A DNA stretch of 9,364 nucleotides, from positions 1 to 9,364 of the forward strand of contig CALANQ010000434.1 of NCBI GenBank assembly GCA_937926025.1. Direction: 5' to 3'. This DNA is from an uncultured Acidimicrobiales bacterium (lineage in GTDB: Bacteria > Actinomycetota > Acidimicrobiia > Acidimicrobiales > Iamiaceae). The position numbers and the translations under genes were made by a program. This document shows positions 4,948-9,364 of the stretch, piece by piece (position 1 is the first letter of the stretch; every line of letters begins with the position of its first letter). A model generated the notes under the pieces. The model saw only the letters and a list, made by a program, of their open reading frames with translations, was not told where the DNA came from and ran no database searches.

Positions 4948-6182
4948 GCGACCCGAACCAGCCCGGCGGACCCCGCCGGCCGCCCCGGCCGCCGCGCGCG
5001 GGCGCCGCTCCCGCATCCCCGTCGGCGCCCCGCTCGACCGCTCCCCCCACCGAGGCCGAGGGGCCGGCGCCCCGTCGGCCGAAGCGGCCGATCCCGCAGC
5101 CGCCCGGTCCCCGCCCCGAACCCGTCGCCCGGTCCCCTCGGCCGAAGGCGCCGGTGGCGCCGCCCACCGGGGTCACGTTCAAGACGCCCGAGGCGCCGCC
5201 GGCACCGGAGACGGTCCCGGCGCCCGCCGATGCATCGCCGGCCGGGCCGGATGCTCCGGCGGCACGGGGTCGTCGGCAGGCCGGTGCGGCCGATGCCGGC
5301 GCTGGTGCCGAGACCCACACGGGGCGCCTGCGGCGGATCCGGGCCCAGCGGCCGCCCGTCGAGGACCTCCTGCCCAAGCAGGAGGACACCATGTCGCCGT
5401 TCCGGAAGCGGTTCGGCATCCCGTACAACACCCAGGGCCCCAAGGTGCGCCTGGGTGTGCTGTGGGCCATCGCCGTGGTGGCGGTGCTGGTGCCGCAGGC
5501 CCTCCGGCCGTGGGGCCTGGCGGTGCTGTACGGCGTGGTCGCCGGTGCGGCGGCCGCCCAGATCATCGACGCCAACCGAGGCGACCGCTTCAGCGCCGAC
5601 CGGGCCGTGGCCGCGTTCGGCGCGTCGGGCCTGGCGGTCATGGCCACGCTGGGGAGCCAGGCCCTCGGGATCGGCTACCTGATCCTCACCGCCGTCGCCC
5701 TGGCCACCTCGCTCAGCACCCCGGAACGGGGCCGGCTGCCCATCCCGCGAGCCGGCCAGATCGTGGCCGCCGCCGGCATCTGCGGCGGTGCCGCGGCGTC
5801 GCTGGTGCTGCTGGCGGAGTACGAGATCGGCGCGCTCATCATCCTGCTGGTGTTCGTGATGGTCTACGACGCCAGCGACTTCATCGTCGGCTCCGGCGCC
5901 AGCAACAGCTTCGAGGGCCCGTTCGCCGGGATGCTCTTCATCGCGGCGGCGTCCGCCGTGTTCGCCGTGGTGAGCGCGCCGCCCTTCAACGAGCACGGCA
6001 GCGACATCTGGAGCTTCTCGGTGCTGGCGATGATCGCCTGCCCCGCCGGCCAGATCCTGGCGTCGGCCCTGCTGCCCAAGGCCGACGCCCACGCCCCCGC
6101 CCTCCGTCGTCTGGATTCGATGCTGGTGGTGGCCCCGGCGTGGGCAGGGCTCATCGGCCTCTACCTGGCCCGTGGGGTCTGA
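4944..6182 (+). CDS. Diverged CdsA-like polytopic membrane protein with disordered N-terminus
   Basis: The reading frame encodes 412 residues. Residues 1-149 are a Pro/Arg/Ala-rich, probably disordered cytoplasmic segment. From residue 150 (MSPFRKRFG) a membrane domain with about seven to nine helices follows. Its arrangement recalls phosphatidate cytidylyltransferase: MVYDASDFIVG near the DTxAYxxG site, and RRLDSMLVVAPAW where CdsA has DRxDSLxxAxP. However, the CTP-transferase signature between them (KR, KD, PGHGG) is missing or collapsed to SALLPKADAHAPA. It may be a non-catalytic or altered relative; a generic membrane protein is the alternative. The GTG start overlaps the MoaD-like stop, but an in-frame ATG at 5391 has a far better ribosome binding site, so a 263-residue form lacking the tail is possible. 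The rsiG-like gene follows after 70 bases. Confidence 0.62.
   Translation: MSDPNQPGGPRRPPRPPRAGAAPASPSAPRSTAPPTEAEGPAPRRPKRPIPQPPGPRPEPVARSPRPKAPVAPPTGVTFKTPEAPPAPETVPAPADASPAGPDAPAARGRRQAGAADAGAGAETHTGRLRRIRAQRPPVEDLLPKQEDTMSPFRKRFGIPYNTQGPKVRLGVLWAIAVVAVLVPQALRPWGLAVLYGVVAGAAAAQIIDANRGDRFSADRAVAAFGASGLAVMATLGSQALGIGYLILTAVALATSLSTPERGRLPIPRAGQIVAAAGICGGAAASLVLLAEYEIGALIILLVFVMVYDASDFIVGSGASNSFEGPFAGMLFIAAASAVFAVVSAPPFNEHGSDIWSFSVLAMIACPAGQILASALLPKADAHAPALRRLDSMLVVAPAWAGLIGLYLARGV
5380..5385 (+). promoter_or_regulatory. Strong internal Shine-Dalgarno AGGAGG
   Basis: A full AGGAGG stands five bases before an in-frame ATG at 5391, exactly where the disordered tail of the CdsA-like protein ends and the membrane domain begins. 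It is the best ribosome binding site in the window and may be the main or a second start. Confidence 0.45.
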
Positions 6183-6204
6183 CCACTCGGTGCGGCCGGA
6201 GCAG

Positions 6205-6210
6205 TACAGT
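6205..6210 (+). promoter_or_regulatory. Possible -10 element TACAGT before the rsiG-like gene
   Basis: TACAGT would start a transcript near 6217, giving a leader of about 36 bases that includes the GGGAGG ribosome binding site at 6243-6248. No clear -35 is seen. A sigma28/WhiG-type promoter was looked for and not found. Confidence 0.3.
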
Positions 6211-6239
6211 CGGTCCTGGCGGCCGCCGGCCGCGGACCG
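6211..6239 (+). terminator. Strong hairpin between CdsA-like and rsiG-like genes
   Basis: An outer stem CGGTCC/GGACCG (6211-6216 with 6234-6239) and an inner stem GCGGCC/GGCCGC (6219-6224 with 6228-6233) are joined by a two-base bulge on the left, with a GCC loop. Twelve pairs in total, nearly all G-C. It lies 29 bases after the upstream stop and four before the GGGAGG of the next gene. No U-tract follows, so it may be a terminator of the actinobacterial kind or a leader structure that limits translation of the rsiG-like gene. Confidence 0.45.
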
Positions 6240-6252
6240 CCCGGGAGGCGCC

Positions 6253-6792
6253 ATGGACACCGTGCTCGATCGGATCCTCGCCGACGACTACCTCGCGGGC
6301 CTCGAGGAGCGCCCCGTGGCCGAGCTGCGCGCCCTCCGCACCGAGTGCCAGGGCATCGAGACCCAGCTCTCCTACCTCCGTCGGCTGGTCCAGGGCCGCC
6401 ACGACATCGTGACCGGCGAGATCGACCGCCGCAGCCGAGGCGGCGACCGCTACGACGTCTCGGACCTGGTCGACCGGCTGCCGGAGATCCTGGCCGACCG
6501 CATCCACGCGCCGGGGCCGGGCCGCCTGACCCCCAGCATGGAACCGGGCGACTTCAGCGGCAGCCTGGCCGACCGGCTGACCGAGATCTCCGAGCGGGTG
6601 CCGATCGAGAGCCCGGCCGAGGCCGACGACGAGGCGCTGGCGGGGGTCGCTGCCGACCTGAGCGAGCTCGAGCACGAGGTGTCCGGCCTGCGCCGCCAGC
6701 TGTTCGACCGCATCGACACCCTGCAGGCCGAGATCACCCGCCGCTACCGCAGCGGCGAGGCCCGCGTCGACGACATCCTGAGCGGCGGCTAG
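6253..6792 (+). CDS. rsiG: RsiG-family c-di-GMP-responsive anti-sigma-like protein
   Basis: The product has 179 residues, mostly helical. Helix one carries E36, S40, R43, Q47 and D51, an exact match to E(X)3S(X)2R(X)3Q(X)3D, the c-di-GMP signature of Streptomyces RsiG. A second helix carries E140, S144, R147, F151 and D155 with the same spacing, Q replaced by F. The two helices align at an offset of 104 residues and share E56/E160, I57/I161, R59/R163, R60/R164, R62/R166 and G64/G168, so they look like an internal duplication. In Streptomyces, RsiG loaded with c-di-GMP holds the sporulation sigma factor WhiG; Rubrobacter has a one-motif version acting as a dimer. Here the partner should be a WhiG/FliA-like sigma factor elsewhere in the genome, which is inference. 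The ATG follows GGGAGG by four bases. Binding despite the Q-to-F change is likely but untested. Confidence 0.8.
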   Translation: MDTVLDRILADDYLAGLEERPVAELRALRTECQGIETQLSYLRRLVQGRHDIVTGEIDRRSRGGDRYDVSDLVDRLPEILADRIHAPGPGRLTPSMEPGDFSGSLADRLTEISERVPIESPAEADDEALAGVAADLSELEHEVSGLRRQLFDRIDTLQAEITRRYRSGEARVDDILSGG

Positions 6793-6808
6793 GCCCGCTC
6801 GGCGGGTC
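6792..6808 (+). terminator. Short hairpin after the rsiG-like gene
   Basis: GGCCCGC and GCGGGTC pair around a TCG loop (five Watson-Crick pairs, then one G-U and one G-C), beginning at the last base of the stop codon. It is short and without a U-tract, so it is at best a weak terminator. Confidence 0.3.
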
Positions 6809-6870
6809 CGGCGCTCGCGCGCGGCTACGGGATGCTTGCTGTGGTTTGGGGTTTCGCCGTGGCGGGGTCG

Positions 6871-6876
6871 TAGCCT
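6871..6876 (+). promoter_or_regulatory. -10 element TAGCCT (leaderless) for the XRE-mshA operon
   Basis: TAGCCT ends six bases before the ATG at 6883. A T-rich patch at 6836-6855 (containing TTGGGG at 6846-6851, spacer 19) stands out from the GC-rich surroundings and may hold the -35. No Shine-Dalgarno is present. Confidence 0.55.
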
Positions 6877-6882
6877 TCCCCC

Positions 6883-7374
6883 ATGGCCGAGCTCGAAGCG
6901 CGTTGGCACGACCTCGGGGAGTTCATCCGGGAGCAGCGGAAGGTGGGACACCTGTCGCTCCGGAAGCTCTCCGACATGGCGGGCATCTCCAACCCCTACC
7001 TGAGCCAGATCGAGCGCGGGCTGCGCAAGCCGTCCGCGGAGATCCTCCAGCAGATCGCCCGGGCGCTGGAGATCAGCTCCGAGACGCTGTACATCCGCGC
7101 CGGCATCCTCGAGCCCCGTGAGGGCGACACGGACCTCATCACCGAGATCCGTCGCGACGTGTGGCTCAACGAGGAGCAGAAGAAGACCCTCGTGCAGATC
7201 TACGAGTCGTTCCGGGCGGAGCGTCGGGCCGCCGGGTTCGAGCCCGAGCTGGCCGGCCAGGGCTCCTTCGACGACGACGAGGCGGCCGATGTCCCGAAGC
7301 CGGCCACCCTCTCCGTGGTGGTCGACGACACCGATGACGACGATCCGGAATCCGAGGCGCTCGCCGGGCGTTGA
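6883..7374 (+). CDS. XRE-family helix-turn-helix transcriptional regulator
   Basis: The product has 163 residues. A Cro/CI-type helix-turn-helix fills residues about 11-66, with the recognition region SNPYLSQIERGLRKPS at 36-51, followed by LYIRAGIL. A helical segment (WLNEEQKKTLVQIYESFRAE, about 94-113) and a very acidic disordered tail come after. This matches a common actinobacterial type, of which M. tuberculosis Rv0474 is an example as I recall it. The BldD c-di-GMP pattern RXD-X8-RXXD was checked: RRD is there but the second half is not. The start is leaderless (TAGCCT six bases upstream). mshA begins seven bases after the stop, so the regulator is probably co-transcribed with mycothiol and YbjN genes; whether it controls them is unknown. 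Confidence 0.9.
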   Translation: MAELEARWHDLGEFIREQRKVGHLSLRKLSDMAGISNPYLSQIERGLRKPSAEILQQIARALEISSETLYIRAGILEPREGDTDLITEIRRDVWLNEEQKKTLVQIYESFRAERRAAGFEPELAGQGSFDDDEAADVPKPATLSVVVDDTDDDDPESEALAGR

Positions 7375-7381
7375 CCCCTCC

Positions 7382-8602
7382 GTGCCTTCTGTGACCGAGC
7401 TCGCCGTCCTGTCGCTGCACTCCTCGCCGCTGACCCAGCCGGGAACCGGCGACAGCGGCGGCATGAACGTGTACGTGCGGGAGCTGGCGGCCTCGCTGGC
7501 CCAGTCCGGGGTCGGCACCACCGTGTACGTCCGGTCCTGGGACCCGACCCTTCCGCACGAGGTGGCGGTCGAGCCCGGGTTCCGCGTGGTGCACGTGCCC
7601 GCCGGGCCGGCGGCGCTCACCAAGGAGCAGCTGCCCGAGACCGTCGATGCCTTCACCGACGGCGTCCGCCGGGAGCTGGCCCTGCGCCCGGTCGACGTCA
7701 TCCACGCCAACTACTGGCTCTCGGGTGTGGCCGGCCACCGGCTCAAGCACCAGCTCGACCTGCCTCTGGTGTCCACCTTCCACACGCTCGCCCGGGTGAA
7801 GGCGGAGACGGGCGATCCCGAGCCGCAGCGGCGCATCGACGCCGAGGCCGAGGTCATCGGCTGCTCGGACGTGATCCTCGCCAACTCGGTGGAGGAGGTG
7901 GCCCAGCTCGAGACGCTGTACGGCGCCGACCCCACCCGCATCGAGGTCGTCCCGCCGGGCGTGGAGCACGCGTTCTTCTCGCCGGGCGACCGGGCCGGCG
8001 CCCGCCACGCCCTCGGCCTGGGAGATCACCCGGTCCTGCTCTTCGTGGGCCGCATCCAGCCGCTCAAGGGCCTGCCGGTCGCGGTGGGCGCCCTGGCCGA
8101 GCTGCACCGCCCCGACGCCGAGCTGGTGGTGGTGGGCGGACCCAGCGGGGCCGACGGCGAGGCCGAGCTGCGCGAGGTCCTGGCCCTGGCCGACCACCTG
8201 GGGGTCCGCCACCAGATCCGGTTCGTCCCGCCCCAGCCCCACCACCTGCTGTCCACGTACTACCGGGCGGCCGACGTGGTGCTGGTCCCCAGCCGGTCCG
8301 AGTCGTTCGGGTTGGTGGCGCTGGAGGCGGCGGCCTGCGGCATCCCGGTGGTGGCGGCGGCGGTCGGCGGCCTCCGCACCCTCATCGACCACGGCCGCAC
8401 CGGGTTCCTGGTGGAGCAGCGCGAGCCGGCGGCATTCGCCGCGGCCGTGCGCACCCTGCTGGCCGACCCGGTGCTGGCCACCCGCATGGGGACCGACGCC
8501 GCCGTCCGGGCCCAGCGCTACACGTGGTCCACGGCCGCCGCCCGCCTGCGCCGCGTGTACGCCGACCTCACGCAGCGGTCGCTCGTCGACTGCGCCGCAT
8601 GA
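7382..8602 (+). CDS. mshA: D-inositol-3-phosphate glycosyltransferase MshA (mycothiol synthesis)
   Basis: The product has 406 residues and is a GT4-family, GT-B-fold enzyme. It joins UDP-GlcNAc to 1D-myo-inositol 3-phosphate, the first step of mycothiol synthesis, in the cytosol. The N-terminal domain has the MshA-specific SSPLTQPGTGDSGGMNVYV (14-32), followed by HANYWLSG and STFHTLARVK. The C-terminal domain has PPGVEHAFFSPG, the phosphate-binding FVGRIQPLKG and the nucleotide-binding SRSESFGLVALEAAACGIPVV. The length is near that of Corynebacterium MshA. GTG at 7382 gives MPSVTELAVL; a second in-frame GTG at 7391 (three residues shorter) is equally possible, since no Shine-Dalgarno favours either. 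It follows the XRE gene by seven bases and overlaps the YbjN gene as ATGA. Presence of mycothiol supports an actinobacterial host. Confidence 0.94.
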   Translation: MPSVTELAVLSLHSSPLTQPGTGDSGGMNVYVRELAASLAQSGVGTTVYVRSWDPTLPHEVAVEPGFRVVHVPAGPAALTKEQLPETVDAFTDGVRRELALRPVDVIHANYWLSGVAGHRLKHQLDLPLVSTFHTLARVKAETGDPEPQRRIDAEAEVIGCSDVILANSVEEVAQLETLYGADPTRIEVVPPGVEHAFFSPGDRAGARHALGLGDHPVLLFVGRIQPLKGLPVAVGALAELHRPDAELVVVGGPSGADGEAELREVLALADHLGVRHQIRFVPPQPHHLLSTYYRAADVVLVPSRSESFGLVALEAAACGIPVVAAAVGGLRTLIDHGRTGFLVEQREPAAFAAAVRTLLADPVLATRMGTDAAVRAQRYTWSTAAARLRRVYADLTQRSLVDCAA

Positions 8603-9063
8603 GCGACCTGCTCCCCGAGGACGAGCTCGACGCGGTCGAGGCGCTCATCGACGCCTGGGCAGCCCGGGAGCTGGCCGACAACCCGGTGATCGACGTGGTG
8701 GAGCGGGCGCCGGCCACGGAGGGGCGCCGCTGGTTCCTGCGGGTCCGAGGCGAGGAGAAGGACGTCTACACGGTGTGGCTCACGCTCCGGCAGCGCACCC
8801 TGCACTACGAGACGTACGTGATGCCCGCGCCCGAGGAGAACCACGCCCGGTTCTACGAGCACCTGCTGCGTCGCAACCAGGGCCTCACGGGGATGGCGTT
8901 CGTGATCGGGTTGGAGGACGCCGTGTTCCTGCAGGGGTCGCTGCCCGCCCACGCCGTGACCGACGACGAGCTCGATCGCATCCTCGGGTCGTTCTACGCC
9001 TACGTGGAGCAGTGCTTCCGGCCGGCGCTGCGCATCGCGTTCGCCTCCCGCTTCGGTGCCTGA
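8599..9063 (+). CDS. YbjN-domain protein (type III secretion chaperone-like fold)
   Basis: The product has 154 residues, soluble, with no signal peptide. A first helix (DELDAVEALIDAWAARE) leads into strand-rich sequence (RRWFLRVRGEEKDVYTVWLTL, with HYETYVMPAP at about 72-81), then ARFYEHLLRRNQGLTGMAFVIG and VFLQGSLP, and a closing helix (DELDRILGSFYAYVEQC). This is the pattern of actinobacterial YbjN-family proteins such as Rv0487, which directly follows mshA in M. tuberculosis; the same pairing is seen here. Function is unproven; the fold resembles secretion chaperones. The ATG overlaps the mshA stop (ATGA), so translation is coupled. Starts further upstream would lie inside mshA and add arginine-rich residues. 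Confidence 0.9.
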   Translation: MSDLLPEDELDAVEALIDAWAARELADNPVIDVVERAPATEGRRWFLRVRGEEKDVYTVWLTLRQRTLHYETYVMPAPEENHARFYEHLLRRNQGLTGMAFVIGLEDAVFLQGSLPAHAVTDDELDRILGSFYAYVEQCFRPALRIAFASRFGA

Positions 9064-9086
9064 CACCAACGTCACCTCGTTGCCCG

Positions 9087-9116
9087 TTGACACCTTTCCG
9101 TACCTTTCGATATGCT
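9087..9116 (+). promoter_or_regulatory. Near-consensus sigma70-type promoter TTGACA-N18-TATGCT
   Basis: A perfect -35 TTGACA (9087-9092) and a -10 TATGCT (9111-9116) are separated by 18 bases. This is the only canonical two-box promoter seen in the window. The transcript should start near 9122-9124, about 140 bases before proC. Confidence 0.65.
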
Positions 9117-9122
9117 CGCCCC

Positions 9123-9222
9123 ACCGAGTGGAACGGCACGACATCGGGAAGGTGTCGCCGCCACCTGGCTCGTCGGGTTGCAGCCGGTCTCCCCTCCCCC
9201 CAGATCGGCTGCAACCCGTCCT
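9123..9222 (+). ncRNA. Candidate small RNA or structured leader upstream of proC
   Basis: The region from the predicted transcript start to just after the hairpin at 9174-9218 would make an RNA of about 100 bases. It holds a small stem AGGTG/CACCT (9150-9154 with 9162-9166, loop TCGCCGC) and the large C-loop hairpin. No start codon with a ribosome binding site opens a sensible ORF in it. proC has its own -10 nearby, so this promoter is not needed for proC. C-rich loops recall actinobacterial RNAs such as 6C RNA, but only one loop is C-rich here, so I do not assign it to that family. A proC leader with attenuation is the alternative. Confidence 0.4.
9174..9218 (+). terminator. Seventeen-pair hairpin with C-rich loop
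   Basis: Thirteen-base perfect arms (9174-9186 CGGGTTGCAGCCG with 9206-9218) extend inward by four more pairs (GTCT with AGAT, one of them G-U). The loop is CCCCTCCCCCC (9191-9201). There is no U-tract after it. It could end transcripts of the mshA-ybjN operon and of the promoter at 9087, or act as a regulatory structure. Confidence 0.6.
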
Positions 9223-9252
9223 CCTCCACCGGGTGACGGGCGCGGCGTGCCC

Positions 9253-9258
9253 TAGCCT
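9253..9258 (+). promoter_or_regulatory. -10 element TAGCCT (leaderless) for proC
   Basis: TAGCCT ends six bases before the ATG at 9265. No Shine-Dalgarno is present. It is the same hexamer and nearly the same spacing as at 1421 and 6871. Confidence 0.55.
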
Positions 9259-9264
9259 GCGGCC

Positions 9265-9364
9265 ATGACGAAGCTCCTGGTGGTCGGCGGCGGGAAGATG
9301 GGCGAGGCGCTCCTCGGCGGGCTGCTGGCCAGCGGCTGGGCGGCCCCCGACGAGGTGGCGGTGG
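9265..9364 (+). CDS. proC: Pyrroline-5-carboxylate reductase, N-terminal part
   Basis: Only the first 33 codons are inside the window; the gene runs off the end. They show the start of a Rossmann fold: a strand (KLLVVGG), the dinucleotide-binding GGGKMGEALLGGLL and a following helix. This matches ProC, which reduces 1-pyrroline-5-carboxylate to proline with NAD(P)H in the cytosol. Position downstream of mshA and the YbjN gene agrees with the same general order in mycobacteria, where several genes intervene. Other Rossmann reductases of the same superfamily are possible, but GxGKMGEAL is typical of ProC. The ATG is leaderless, with TAGCCT six bases upstream. Confidence 0.82.
   Translation, partial: MTKLLVVGGGKMGEALLGGLLASGWAAPDEVAV

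Noticed and set aside
6183..6252. WhiG/sigma28-type promoter before the rsiG-like gene
   Set aside because: No sequence like TAAA with GCCGATAA at the right spacing was found.
4653..6260. A 535-codon open frame on the minus strand
   Set aside because: It lies opposite the MoaD-like and CdsA-like genes, has a His/Arg/Gly/Gln-rich low-complexity product and no domain; it is a GC-rich shadow frame.
6883..7374. XRE protein as a BldD-type c-di-GMP receptor
   Set aside because: The pattern RXD-X8-RXXD was sought after the RRD at about residues 90-92; the second half is absent, so there is no support beyond the shared helix-turn-helix class.
6151..8392. Two long minus-strand open frames (6151-7710 and 7166-8392)
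   Set aside because: They are antisense to the rsiG-like, XRE and mshA genes, whose products are clearly recognised; the antisense products look random.
9123..9222. Assignment of the hairpin region to 6C RNA
   Set aside because: 6C RNA has two stem-loops each with a run of six or more C; here only the second loop is C-rich, so a family name is not justified.
1..9364. tRNA, rRNA, CRISPR, insertion sequence or prophage traces
   Set aside because: No cloverleaf, regularly spaced repeat, transposase or integrase motif, or target duplication was found on either strand.

Overview
The window is a very GC-rich (about 70% or more), densely packed stretch of chromosome. It looks like core actinobacterial DNA, and my best guess is the class Acidimicrobiia. 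Pointers are a mycothiol gene (mshA) next to a YbjN-domain gene and then proC, a partial order also known from mycobacteria; an RsiG-type c-di-GMP/anti-sigma protein; strong G/C preference at third codon positions; and many genes whose start codon lies 6-8 bases after a TANNNT -10 element, the signature of leaderless transcripts. There is no sign of phage, transposon, CRISPR, tRNA or rRNA.

Layout. 1-1433: an EamA/DMT permease (+) converges with a SemiSWEET-type sugar porter (-), their 3' ends overlapping by 14 bp. The SemiSWEET start is coupled to a 21-codon leader ORF with its own good ribosome binding site. Further upstream on the minus strand lie a GC-only hairpin and a possible leaderless 32-residue microprotein. 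1434-2691: a conserved hypothetical gene (+) overlaps tail-to-tail with a crotonase-family gene (-), which has a KstR-like palindrome in its upstream region. 2909-4620: an acidic DksA/TraR-like protein (+) that has lost its zinc ligands and carries 42-bp tandem repeats converges with a two-gene minus operon, histidine phosphatase then YgjP-type zinc metallopeptidase. 4705-6792: a plus cluster of a MoaD/ThiS-like sulfur carrier with two residues after the Gly-Gly, overlapping a diverged CdsA-like membrane protein, then a large hairpin and an RsiG-family gene. 6883-9063: an XRE regulator, mshA and a YbjN-family gene, closely spaced and probably one operon. 9064-9364: a near-consensus sigma70 promoter, a strong hairpin with a C-rich loop (small-RNA candidate), and the beginning of proC with its own leaderless -10.

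How the parts work together. The clearest functional unit is XRE-mshA-ybjN, covering the first step of mycothiol synthesis with a linked regulator. The most interesting gene is the RsiG-like protein. It carries the c-di-GMP signature E(X)3S(X)2R(X)3Q(X)3D exactly in helix one. A copy 104 residues later has the same spacing, with Q replaced by F. The second point of interest is the possible small RNA before proC. The other genes look like housekeeping functions, several with key residues missing: crotonase without the hydratase glutamates, DksA-like domain without cysteines, CdsA-like protein without the CTP-transferase signature.
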